Shown: positions 1-8,256 of the stretch, one piece after another
How positions within the stretch are numbered: position 1 is the stretch's first letter
How the letters are laid out: the number at the start of each line of letters is the position of its first letter
Source: Jiangella gansuensis DSM 44835
Lineage (GTDB): Bacteria > Actinomycetota > Actinomycetes > Jiangellales > Jiangellaceae
Assembly: GCF_000515395.1 (NCBI RefSeq)
Contig: NZ_KI911782.1
Coordinates: 3,470,606-3,534,605, forward strand
DNA: 64,000 bases
Direction of reading: 5' to 3'
The notes under the pieces: model-generated
Database searches by the model: none
Told to the model about the DNA's origin: nothing
The model's input: the letters and a program-made list of their open reading frames with translations, nothing else
Made by a program: the position numbers and the translations under genes

Positions 1-1446
1 TGGGATCACACCGAGTGACTGGGTGGCATCGATGATCAGTAACGCGTCGGCGTCGTTGGCGACGGAGGCGAGCGCGGCAAGGTCGAGGCGGTGACCGGAC
101 AGATAGCTCACGTGGCTTACGACGATTGCAGCGGTGCGGTCGTCGACAGCTGCTGCGATGTCCTCGACATCGAACTGCCAGGAACGGTGCGGGACGATGC
201 GGGTCTCGACACCACGTTTGCGTAGGGCGAGGAGAGGCTGCACGACTGACGGGAACTCGAGGGTGGAGGAGACGACGTTGCTTCCGGGCGTCCAAGGGAT
301 GGCGCCAACAGTCCGGTTGAGTGCCTCGGAGGCGTTGGAAAGCAGCGCCATTTCATCTGGTTTGCCGTTCAGCAGCGCGGCTAGGTGGCCGCGGCAGGCG
401 ACGAGGACCTCTTCGTGGGCCGCTCGACCTTCTTCACCGGCGGCCTTGTTGCGCAGGTAGGCCGCTTGTGCAGTGGCGTGGGCCCGAAGAGGCGGGCCCT
501 CGGCGCCGGTGTAGAAGTAGTGAACGTCCTTCAGCCCGATGAAGTCGTCTTTCGTGGCAGGCAGCGGATCGGACTGTGGCGTGTCAACAGCTGAAGCAGG
601 ATCCGCAGGCGGGGCCGGGGCCGCGTTGGCGAGCAGTATGGCTAGGTTGCTGCCGAAGATGTCGGCGACCTCGGTGTTCGTGAGGCTCGGCGGCAGAGTA
701 GGGTGCGCGGCCTGGTCGAAGGAAACCCAGTCCAGTGCGGGAGAGAAGTCGGAACCCCAGAAGAGTCGTCTGGTCCCGAAGCGCTCGACCAGCGCCTCGA
801 TGTACAGAAGCGCATTGTGGTATGGATAAACGTGTGGCGGTTCCTGGGTGGCATAGAGCCCCGACACCTTGACGCCGACGTGTGGCAGGCTGGCCAAGGA
901 GAGCAGCGGCCGCAACCGCTGCCGGGCCTGCGCTCCGGAGTGGATCGGATGCTGGCCCGGTAGACCGAGATGCGAGAAGAGCACGGCGCAGGGAGCCACC
1001 GCCGCCACCGCGTGGGCAATGGCCGAAGTGGCGGTCGGCGTCGCATTTAGGCTGAGTAGCCGTGCCCGTTGGCCAAGGGCCCGAAGGACCTCGGGCGGCC
1101 AAGCCGCAAACGCCGCCGCATCCTCGCTGTCGAGGAGATACAGGGAGAAGCCGAGAAATCCCCGTTCGACGAGTTCCTTGATCGACTCGATGCTCGGAGC
1201 CGGGGCCACAGATAGGTACGCCAGTGGGACCATCCACGGGTGCTCGCGTGAACGGCGCAGGATGTAGGCGTTGTTTCCAACGTATTCGGGGCTGCCCTCG
1301 TAGCCCACCACCACGGCGCGGTCGATCCCGTGCGCGCGGCGGATTCTGTCGTAGGTCCGCAGTTCCTCGTCGGCCTCGAGCCGTTGTGCGTATCGCCCGC
1401 CGAAACCACGCTCGAATACATGGATGTGCGCGTCAAGGCGGGGCAT
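1..1446 (-). CDS. Amidohydrolase / class V aminotransferase fusion (3' end outside window)
   Basis: The frame is open from an ATG at 1446 to the window edge (482 codons read without a stop). A GGAGAGG ribosome site lies 5-6 nt upstream. Residues 1-275 look like a TIM-barrel amidohydrolase of the Amidohydro_2 type: LDAHIHVF at 4-11 gives the HxH metal motif, FSHLG is at 157-161 and FWGSDFSP at 229-236 supplies the metal Asp. A Pro/Ala-rich linker (about 273-298) leads into a PLP fold type I aminotransferase class V domain. That domain has LLSNASEALN at 368-377 and IIDATQSLGV at 471-480, where D473 and Q476 correspond to the PLP-contacting pair. The lysine that binds PLP must lie beyond the edge. 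The two halves would hydrolyse an amide or lactone and then act on an amino group, but the substrate is unknown. It is transcribed divergently from the epimerase at 1732. Confidence 0.85.
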   Translation of the reverse strand, partial: MPRLDAHIHVFERGFGGRYAQRLEADEELRTYDRIRRAHGIDRAVVVGYEGSPEYVGNNAYILRRSREHPWMVPLAYLSVAPAPSIESIKELVERGFLGFSLYLLDSEDAAAFAAWPPEVLRALGQRARLLSLNATPTATSAIAHAVAAVAPCAVLFSHLGLPGQHPIHSGAQARQRLRPLLSLASLPHVGVKVSGLYATQEPPHVYPYHNALLYIEALVERFGTRRLFWGSDFSPALDWVSFDQAAHPTLPPSLTNTEVADIFGSNLAILLANAAPAPPADPASAVDTPQSDPLPATKDDFIGLKDVHYFYTGAEGPPLRAHATAQAAYLRNKAAGEEGRAAHEEVLVACRGHLAALLNGKPDEMALLSNASEALNRTVGAIPWTPGSNVVSSTLEFPSVVQPLLALRKRGVETRIVPHRSWQFDVEDIAAAVDDRTAAIVVSHVSYLSGHRLDLAALASVANDADALLIIDATQSLGVIP

Positions 1447-1731
1447 AACGTCCTCTCCTGGTCGTCGGAACTTGATGCAAATCATGAGCTATATGGATGA
1501 CGAGCCTGACAATATGGGACGGTCGTCCCAGTGGTCAAGGCGGTCGAATCATGGGCTAATATCTCAACGGCCGTGATCGTTGAGGCAGGGTCCACTCGTG
1601 TGAGGGGGAACCATGAGCTCTGCTGAGGAGCGCTTGGCCGGGGTGCTGGCCCAGGCGCGAGCCCGCTGGGCCGGCAGGTGTTCCCGAGTGGTCCGGCAAG
1701 CTGTTCGGCTGGCGAAAGGACGGAGTGCGGT
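1447..1731. promoter_or_regulatory. Divergent promoter region with 16-bp palindrome
   Basis: This 285-bp stretch separates the leftward fusion gene from the rightward catabolic genes and must carry both promoters. At 1515-1530 it contains TGGGACGGTCGTCCCA, two perfect 7-base arms around a 2-base centre, which is a good candidate operator. A related near-palindrome lies upstream of the SelA-like gene at 9381-9394. No gene is supported within the stretch. Confidence 0.5.
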
Positions 1732-2454
1732 ATGAAGGTGTTGGTGATCGGGGGAGCAGGCCGGGTCGGTCACATGATCGTTGGACCTCTATCTCGGCGG
1801 CACACGGTCCGTGTTGCAGATCGTGGTCCGGGCAAGCTGCGTCAGGACGGGATCGAAGTCGTGACTGTCGACGTCACGGATGCCGCGTCGTTGCGCCGGG
1901 CGATGAGTTCACAGCAGGCGCTGATCTATGCGGCGATGGGGCGCCAGGAGGATTGGGGCACCATCGGGGGCTGGGCAGAGAGCCATTTTGACGTCAACGT
2001 CAAGGGCGTGTATCTCGCTCTGCAGACTGCGGCGGCGGCTGGCGTCCGCCGCGTGGTGTACGCGAGCTCGGTGTCGATCTTCGAGTCGTACCTCGACCGC
2101 GGGCATGAGCTGCAAGAGAGCGAGCCGGATGCGACCGACGCCTATGGGCTGAGCAAGCGTCTCGGTGAGCAGGCTTGTATCGCGGCTGCTCACGAACACG
2201 GCCTCGAGGTCGTGTCACTGCGGCTGTGCGGGCCTTTGTCGAACGAGGAGTATCTCGCGTATGACGGACCACAGCCGGAGATCTACACCGCCGGCAGCGA
2301 CGTGGCGGCTGCGTTCGACGCGGCACTGACCTGTCACGTTCGTGGCTTCGAGGCGTTCGTCGTCTGCGGCGACCATGACGAGAAGTACCTGTCGTGGTCG
2401 CGGACCCACAATCGACTCGGCTGGGCGCCTCAATTCCGGCCGCCCGCGTCTTGA
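1732..2454 (+). CDS. NAD(P)-dependent epimerase/dehydratase (extended SDR)
   Basis: This is a 240-aa extended short-chain dehydrogenase. The nucleotide-binding loop GGAGRVG is at residues 7-13. A YASS segment at 110-113 and the catalytic YGLSK (Y138, K142) follow in the expected order. The ATG at 1732 is preferred over an upstream in-frame ATG at 1678 because AAGGACGGAG sits just before it and the Rossmann strand MKVLVIGG begins directly. Family members oxidise, reduce or epimerise sugar or polyol substrates. It is slightly shorter than typical UDP-sugar epimerases, which suits a small catabolic dehydrogenase. It opens a tight plus-strand cluster: only 15 bases separate it from the next gene. 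The specific substrate cannot be read from the sequence. Confidence 0.85.
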   Translation: MKVLVIGGAGRVGHMIVGPLSRRHTVRVADRGPGKLRQDGIEVVTVDVTDAASLRRAMSSQQALIYAAMGRQEDWGTIGGWAESHFDVNVKGVYLALQTAAAAGVRRVVYASSVSIFESYLDRGHELQESEPDATDAYGLSKRLGEQACIAAAHEHGLEVVSLRLCGPLSNEEYLAYDGPQPEIYTAGSDVAAAFDAALTCHVRGFEAFVVCGDHDEKYLSWSRTHNRLGWAPQFRPPAS

Positions 2455-2469
2455 AGGAGCCGTGATCGG

Positions 2470-3660
2470 ATGTCCAGGCCACGAGTAGCGGTTATCGCCA
2501 CCACATACTTCGCTGGGTCGCATGCGGATGTCTGCGTCACCAGGCTGATCGAGGGCTACGACTACAGGGGCCAGCACATTCCGGCTCGTGTCGAAGTGGC
2601 TTCCCTCTACCTCGAGCAGCTCGGTGACTCGCAGGAGGATCAGCCGCGTCCCGATATCGGCGTCGCGATCGCAGCGCGCAACGGGGTCCCGCTGTATCCC
2701 ACCGTCGCCGAGGCCATCGGCTGCGGCCGGCCCGGTGTTGGTGTTGACGGTGTCGTGATCATCGGCGAGCACGGAGACTACGAACACAACGAGCGGGGCC
2801 AGAAGCTCTACCCGCGCCGACGGCTCTTCGACTCCGCAGTCGCGACCATGATCGGTGCCGGACGAACCGTGCCGATCTTCAACGACAAGCACTTGGCCTG
2901 GTCATTCAATGACGCCAAAGCGATGTACGACACCGCTCGGCGCCTCGGCATCGCGCTACTGGCTGGTTCGACCGTGCCCCTAACCTGGCGAACGCCGCGC
3001 GGCACCGTCTGGCCCGCGGGCGAACCGATGAGCGCTGCGCTCGTCGTCGGCTACGGTCCCACCGAGCGGTACGGCTTCCACATCTTGGAAGGCCTACAAG
3101 CACATACCGAACGGCGGCGCGGTGGCGAATCCGGGGTCGCGGCGGTGACGGCCTTGAGCGGTGCCGCGGCCGTGCGTGCGACTCGTGACGGCGTCGTCCC
3201 CCACGAGCTGCTGCACGACGCGTTGCGCCACGCCGACGTTTCTGATGCCGATTTCGGCGTCGTGGCGGACGACGTCCAGGACGTCTTCGTGGTGGAGTAC
3301 GTCGACGGCCTGTTCGGGTTCGGTGTCAATTTTGTGAGCAGCGTGCGTACGTTCGCTGCGGCGGCCCACGGACCCCGGCACCGCATGGCCTGCACGATGC
3401 AACTGCAGGACGCGCCGTACGGTCACTTCGTCTTCCTGGTGCGTCAGATCGAGAACCTGGTGCTTACCGGTCAGCCGACCTACCCGGTCGAGCGCACGCT
3501 GCTCACCACAGGGGTCCTCGATGCTGCCATGCGCTCGCGCCACGATGGCGGAACTCGGCGCGTGACGCCCGAGCTGTCCGTCGTGTACGAGCCGGTGCTG
3601 GACGTGCCCGATACCGGCATCGAGCTCGCCTTCCCTCTGTCACCTCCCGAGGAGCTGTGA
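2470..3660 (+). CDS. Conserved protein of unknown function (Rossmann-like, 396 aa)
   Basis: The ATG at 2470 follows GAAGGAGC by about 9 bases. The N-terminus RVAVIATTYFAGSHAD reads as a beta-strand/loop/helix of a Rossmann-like fold, and GVVIIGEHGDYEHNERG and KLYPRRRLF (about residues 95-118) are strikingly conserved-looking blocks. From memory, similar proteins without assigned function occur in planctomycetes and actinobacteria near Gfo/Idh/MocA oxidoreductases; this cannot be searched here. There is no signal peptide or membrane segment, so it should be cytosolic. Its stop codon overlaps the GTG start of the next gene (GTGA), indicating translational coupling with the creatininase-family enzyme. 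I do not assign an activity; a sugar- or cyclitol-related oxidoreductase is one possibility. Confidence 0.8.
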   Translation: MSRPRVAVIATTYFAGSHADVCVTRLIEGYDYRGQHIPARVEVASLYLEQLGDSQEDQPRPDIGVAIAARNGVPLYPTVAEAIGCGRPGVGVDGVVIIGEHGDYEHNERGQKLYPRRRLFDSAVATMIGAGRTVPIFNDKHLAWSFNDAKAMYDTARRLGIALLAGSTVPLTWRTPRGTVWPAGEPMSAALVVGYGPTERYGFHILEGLQAHTERRRGGESGVAAVTALSGAAAVRATRDGVVPHELLHDALRHADVSDADFGVVADDVQDVFVVEYVDGLFGFGVNFVSSVRTFAAAAHGPRHRMACTMQLQDAPYGHFVFLVRQIENLVLTGQPTYPVERTLLTTGVLDAAMRSRHDGGTRRVTPELSVVYEPVLDVPDTGIELAFPLSPPEEL

Positions 3661-4439
3661 CCGTGAATCCGATCCGGTTCGAGCTCATGACCCGCGATGA
3701 ACTCGCCGCGCTAGCACCTGGCGCCACGGTGGTGGTACCGCTGGGCTCGACCGAACAGCATGGACCTCACCTGCCCGTCTGCACTGACACCGCGATCGTC
3801 TCCGCGATTGCCGAGCGTGCCGCCACTGAGGCGGCCCGGAGGGTATCGGTTGTCGTCACACCGGCGCTGCCTTTCGGATTCGCGCACCACCATCTGCCGT
3901 TTGGTGGGACCGTCAGCCTCCGCATGCTCACATATCTGGACGTTCTCACCGACATTGGCGCGAGCCTGCACTCCTCTGGTTTCCGACGGCTCATCTTCGT
4001 CAACGGACACGGCGGCAACGACGCGGCCGTCCGTGCCGTGGGGGACCGGCTGCTGTACGAGGCCGGCCTCGACATGCACGTCGCCGGCACGTCCTACTGG
4101 ACGTGCGCTCGAAAGGAACTCGCTGAAATGCAGGGCGATTTCGGCGGACCGATACCTGGCCATGCAGGTGTTTTCGAGACATCCTGCATGCTCGCCCTCG
4201 GAGCCGAACATGTATGCGCCGACAACCTTCCGCCACCGGAAGACTCGGTCCAGCCAGTGGCAACTCTCGGCGGCTCGCCCGGAGCCATCCGCCGGCCAGG
4301 AATTTGGGAGATCAGCGACGGTCGCACCGACGACTCCGGAAGTGCCACAGCGGGGGCGGGAGCGACGGCACTTGATGGCGTCACACGCGCCGTAGCGCGG
4401 TTCATCGTCGACTTCCACAGGTTGGCGGGCGCCGAGTGA
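3657..4439 (+). CDS. Creatininase-family amidohydrolase
   Basis: This 260-aa protein shows the full creatininase-family metal site: GSTEQHGPHLP at 30-40 (E33, H35), D44, the NGHGGN block at 116-121 (H118), and E174 in HAGVFETS. These bind two divalent metals that hydrolyse cyclic or linear amides. Known relatives are creatinine amidohydrolase, the riboflavin-pathway formamide hydrolase and the mycofactocin peptidase MftE. Nothing here indicates mycofactocin, as no radical SAM partner is present. The GTG at 3657 overlaps the preceding stop (GTGA); a second GTG at 3663 is an alternative start. Placement between a Rossmann-like protein and a Gfo/Idh/MocA enzyme points to opening an amide or lactam during catabolism, which is inference. 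Confidence 0.88.
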   Translation: MTVNPIRFELMTRDELAALAPGATVVVPLGSTEQHGPHLPVCTDTAIVSAIAERAATEAARRVSVVVTPALPFGFAHHHLPFGGTVSLRMLTYLDVLTDIGASLHSSGFRRLIFVNGHGGNDAAVRAVGDRLLYEAGLDMHVAGTSYWTCARKELAEMQGDFGGPIPGHAGVFETSCMLALGAEHVCADNLPPPEDSVQPVATLGGSPGAIRRPGIWEISDGRTDDSGSATAGAGATALDGVTRAVARFIVDFHRLAGAE

Positions 4440-4506
4440 TGCGGCACAGCGCATCAGGCGCGGCGGTCCTACTCCGCGCGTTCGCGAAACGTGGGGTGGG
4501 GAAGCG

Positions 4507-5466
4507 ATGACGTTACGGATAGGTGTAGCGGGTCTGGGACAATTTGGCCTATTGCATTGTGAGAGTTACGTGCGCGCCGGAGTGTGGCCTGTAGCTATCG
4601 CTGACGCTGATCCTCAGCGACTGGTCAGTGCTGCCGAGCGTTTCCCGTCAGCGCGGGCCTACGGCGACGCGTCCGAAATGATCCGAGACGCCGATCTGGA
4701 TGGCGTGTCAATCGTCACGCCAGGCCACACACACGTTGATCTCACTCTTCAGGCCGTTTCGGCGGGTGTGCTGGTACTACTCGAGAAGCCGATCGCCGAC
4801 TCGGCCGAAGGAGCAGATCAGCTCCTGCGACAATGCGCCGAGGGCACGGTCCTGCCGGGACATGTCCTGCGGTTCAACCCTGCGCACCGGGAGTTCAAAC
4901 GTCGGCTCGATGCAGGGGCCGTCGGTCGGTTGCTGGCGATCTCGGCAAGCAGAGACCGGGAGAACGGGCATCGGCGGTACGGCGAACCCGATCCCGCGTT
5001 CCTGACCCAGATTCACGATCTCGACCTAGCGGCATGGCTGGATGGAGCGTTGCCGCACTGGGTCTCCTCGATCTCGGACGTTGGCACCAAGCAGAGATCC
5101 GCAGTGTTCACCAACGCTGTCTCGACGAAGGGGACGGTGTGGTCGATCCGGTCGACGTGGTTGCGCGAGCGCGATTCGCACATTCTCGATCGGCTCGATG
5201 CCTTCGGCACGGAGGGATCGATTCACCTTGAGTCGAACGGCGCGGGCACGCATGTCTGGAGCGCTGATTCGGCCGCTGTCGATCGTTGGCCCGCCGAGGC
5301 CGCACCTGGGCTCGGACAGGAGGTCGCTGAGTTTCTCGCCTTGCTGCAGGGGTCGGCGCCATGCCCCATCACCCTCGTCGAAGGGCGTGCGGCGGTACAC
5401 ATGGCGGCGGCGGTCCGAGCGTCCGCGCGAACGGGTGGCCGTCGCGTCGACCTGGCCGAACTGTGA
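4507..5466 (+). CDS. Gfo/Idh/MocA-family oxidoreductase
   Basis: This 319-aa protein begins with the NAD(P)-binding strand-loop GVAGLGQFG (residues 6-14). It has the family hallmark LLEKPIAD (E93-K94-P95), in which the lysine takes part in catalysis, and a later QIHDLDLAAW segment that provides the catalytic Asp/His region. Members oxidise hydroxyls on sugars, inositols and their amino derivatives with NAD(P). The ATG at 4507 is preceded by GTGGGGAAGCG. It is the last gene of the tight rightward series 1732-5466, after a 67-base gap. With the creatininase-family enzyme and the epimerase it probably forms a cytosolic pathway for one compound. Confidence 0.88.
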   Translation: MTLRIGVAGLGQFGLLHCESYVRAGVWPVAIADADPQRLVSAAERFPSARAYGDASEMIRDADLDGVSIVTPGHTHVDLTLQAVSAGVLVLLEKPIADSAEGADQLLRQCAEGTVLPGHVLRFNPAHREFKRRLDAGAVGRLLAISASRDRENGHRRYGEPDPAFLTQIHDLDLAAWLDGALPHWVSSISDVGTKQRSAVFTNAVSTKGTVWSIRSTWLRERDSHILDRLDAFGTEGSIHLESNGAGTHVWSADSAAVDRWPAEAAPGLGQEVAEFLALLQGSAPCPITLVEGRAAVHMAAAVRASARTGGRRVDLAEL

Positions 5467-6057
5467 CCGGAAGACCAAGGATGTAGGGAAGATAAGCGCC
5501 GCGCCTTTCAGCGCGTGTGCCCACGGGCTCCCACGCCGGCGACCATCTGAGTCACGCTGGCTCTGGCCAGGCGCCACGACGGGTCATCACCGTAGGCGTG
5601 AAGTCGCTGATCTTTGACGAACGACTCATTCGGAACGGCCAACCACGCACCAGGGTAGGCGAATGGGAAACCTCTGCCGACAGGCCAGGGCGCGTGCAAG
5701 GCGTTTCGCTTTGAGGGCGCCACACCCGACCCAGACGCGTGTCGTTCAGGGGCATGCCAATGGGTTCGTGGGGGCCGTGTCGCGCGCGCATGTGCAGCTT
5801 GCAAACCGAAGGCAGGCTCCTGCCTTTGGTGCGGCGCGCGCCCGGGCTGCATCGGCGCAGTAGAGCCGTCCGAGCACGTCGGATGCGGCTGAGCGCGATC
5901 GGGAGGTGACGAACGTCTGGCATGGCCAAAATCGGTACAGGCCTGTCTGCGGCACGTATGAAGCGGATGTACCACCCAAAACAGGGTAGTGACACGCAGG
6001 TCCATTCCGAGTATGGTCATGTCGCCAACCCTGTACACCTCCTCGAGAGGAGAGCCA
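5467..6057. other. Intergenic stretch, no supported gene
   Basis: These 591 bases separate the oxidoreductase from the beta-helix gene. Several open frames exist on both strands but none has a ribosome site together with a recognisable protein or consistent codon bias. The end of the stretch should hold the promoter of the beta-helix gene. An AGAGGAGAG ribosome site lies directly before its start. Confidence 0.5.
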
Positions 6058-7803
6058 ATGGTGTCGATCAGGTACCCCCAGGGCGACCCCGCCCGTGACC
6101 GCAGCCTTCTTCCGCGCCGACTCTTTGCCGCGACTGCGCTCGGAGTGGGCGCAGCCGTCGCGGTGACCCCATCCGCGGCCGCCAAAGCTCCCTGGAGGTC
6201 GACGGAGCTCTCTATGATGGTTGCGGAATCATTGACTGAACTCGTTGGCATCGTGAGCCCGGTGGACGGGCAGGCGGCGTATCTGGACTCCTATTTCCCC
6301 ATCGCCGCCTACTCCGCCTCCGCGCGAGCAATCGGCGAACTCGGTGGCGGTGTGTTCGTCTGGCGGGCCGACGTGCCTCGCGATCAGCACAATGGGGGTT
6401 CGGTGATCAGCCCGACAGTGCCGGGAGCGGGGGACCCGGCGGTCTTGGCCGACTACCTCAGCGGGGCCGGTGAGACGCACGCAGGGTTCAATGGCTGCTG
6501 GGTGCGTGATCTTGACGGCGCCCTCAATCCGACCTGGTTTGGCGCGAGGGTTGATGCTGACCTGGACAACTCGGCGTCTTTAGCTGCGCTCGTTTCCGCC
6601 GCGGTGGCTTCCGGCGGACGAGACATCCTCTTCCCGCGAGGTACTTTACAGTACTCCCAGTCGCCAAACTTTGGCTACTCGCACATGCGGATGATCGGCT
6701 CGGGTCCATCGAATTCAGTCCTCAAGTACACCGGTGCCGACAAGGCCCTCATCATCGATGCGAGTGAGTTCGGTCCATCGTTTATTTATGGCCTAACACT
6801 GGCAGACCTGACAGTCGAGGGAAACAGCAACGCCCAATCCCTTGTCTACTGCGAGCAAGCTGCTCACATGCGAATCACTGACGTCGCTCTTCGCGAGGCA
6901 GACTCAGCTACAGGAGTAGCGTTGGAACTGCGTGGCGCGGTCGCGTGCCGGGTGGAGAATGTCGTTTGCTCGATCAATGAGCAGCCCATGGTGAGTAGGC
7001 CTAGTAAAGGCATCCTGCTCGGACGGTTGATCGCCCGGCCTGAACACTTCCAATGCTCCACGAACACATTCGTCGACGTGATTATCGAAGCGGCTACCGA
7101 TATCGGGATCCACCTACAAGCATCCGATCAGGCGATGTTCTTTGGTGGCACGAGCGAGGCGAACCTCGGTGGTAAGGGAGTCGTCATCGACGATGTGTGT
7201 CGCTACAACAGCTTCATCGGCATGGGTTGTGAAGCGAACGCACTCGGCGACTTCATCAATTCCGGCACCTCAACGCAATTTATCAACTGCTATTCCTCGA
7301 CCTCGATCGAGATGCTTCCGTCGGCCCGCCATGCCGTGATCGAAGGTGGAATGTATCACCGCATCGACATTGCCGCGGGTGCGAAATTCACGGCGGCCCG
7401 TCGGCTTGCGTACGGGTACTGGAGCGCCGATGGTGCGGGATTCTTCGATGACGGCAACTACACCTCCGTCGAGGGCTTGATGGACATGCGGGCCGCAGAA
7501 TCGCCTGGTGACCCGTCGCCGTGGGGTGGGAACTACGTGTCTCAACTTGGCGCACCAACGGTAGTAGCTCCAACCAGCTCCCCGCACACGGTGACGAACA
7601 CCTCCGGCGGCACACTCACCGTGACGGTGGCTGGTGGGACGGTGGACTCCATTGAACTAGCACGTGATGGTGCCGCCACTGTGGTCGGCGGCGGCAGTTC
7701 CGGACTGCCGGGTGAGGGCACATTTGCGCTTGCGCCGACCGACGCCCTGAAGATCACATACTCGGCAACGCCATCGGTTCTCACGATCGAGGGCCAAGCA
7801 TAG
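6058..7803 (+). CDS. Tat-exported right-handed beta-helix protein (Pectate_lyase_3-like)
   Basis: The ATG at 6058 follows AGAGGAGAG by 3 bases and gives a 581-aa protein; an in-frame ATG at 5989 lacks a ribosome site. The N-terminus has a twin-arginine signal (PRRLFAATALGVGAAVAV) with an Ala-rich cleavage region near residue 40. The segment WFGARVDADLDNSASLAALV followed by GGRDILFPRG (about residues 160-200) matches the start of the pectate-lyase-3/tailspike fold, which usually reads FGA-x-GDG-x-x-D. The middle of the protein is a run of short strands typical of a parallel beta-helix. The C-terminal 90 residues are a Thr/Ser/Gly-rich beta domain. It probably binds or cleaves a polysaccharide outside the cell and may generate the oligosaccharide imported by the transporter at 15034-18748. 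Catalytic residues cannot be assigned. Confidence 0.8.
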   Translation: MVSIRYPQGDPARDRSLLPRRLFAATALGVGAAVAVTPSAAAKAPWRSTELSMMVAESLTELVGIVSPVDGQAAYLDSYFPIAAYSASARAIGELGGGVFVWRADVPRDQHNGGSVISPTVPGAGDPAVLADYLSGAGETHAGFNGCWVRDLDGALNPTWFGARVDADLDNSASLAALVSAAVASGGRDILFPRGTLQYSQSPNFGYSHMRMIGSGPSNSVLKYTGADKALIIDASEFGPSFIYGLTLADLTVEGNSNAQSLVYCEQAAHMRITDVALREADSATGVALELRGAVACRVENVVCSINEQPMVSRPSKGILLGRLIARPEHFQCSTNTFVDVIIEAATDIGIHLQASDQAMFFGGTSEANLGGKGVVIDDVCRYNSFIGMGCEANALGDFINSGTSTQFINCYSSTSIEMLPSARHAVIEGGMYHRIDIAAGAKFTAARRLAYGYWSADGAGFFDDGNYTSVEGLMDMRAAESPGDPSPWGGNYVSQLGAPTVVAPTSSPHTVTNTSGGTLTVTVAGGTVDSIELARDGAATVVGGGSSGLPGEGTFALAPTDALKITYSATPSVLTIEGQA

Positions 7804-8256
7804 GGGCCAGGTCACTAGTCGGCTCGGCGGCGCTGGTGTTTCGGGCGGATGGCCATCGCCGAAGGCGCGGATGCAGCGGACCGCCGAGCCGAGTACCGAT
7901 CGATCCAGACCGGCCCGGCTCGGTGACCTCCGTTCGCCGCCAACGCCGATCTGGCCAGGGGCCCAGCCGCAGCCGGTAGGCCCAGCAGTGGAGGACGTCG
8001 GCCATCCGCCACGACGTCCACCGTGCTCGTATCAGTGGCCGAGCTGGTCGGCAGCGCCGTCCGGCATTGCCGACACCCGGGTCTCCCTCCGTCACGACCA
8101 ATATGCGCCGGAGCGGCGCCCTGCCACGTGGAGGGGCCGACTGCACGTGGTGTCGAGCATCTTCGGGGCGCGCCTGCCGAGGGCCAGTGGGGAACCTGCG
8201 GACCTGACGTGGCCGCTGCAACGGCTCTAGACCTGGTCCGCCAACATCCGTGGCCG
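7804..8256. other. Convergent intergenic stretch, no supported gene
   Basis: These 453 bases lie between two convergent genes. The sequence is GC-rich and open on both strands, but no frame gives a recognisable protein. It may hold degraded coding sequence, but I could not identify a parent family. Confidence 0.45.

Noticed and set aside
584-1237. A long minus-strand frame inside the first gene
   Set aside because: It is out of phase with the continuous amidohydrolase-aminotransferase frame and gives a low-complexity Arg/Gly-rich product.
3657-4439. Mycofactocin peptidase MftE
   Set aside because: The family matches, but no mycofactocin precursor, radical SAM enzyme or glycosyltransferase is nearby.
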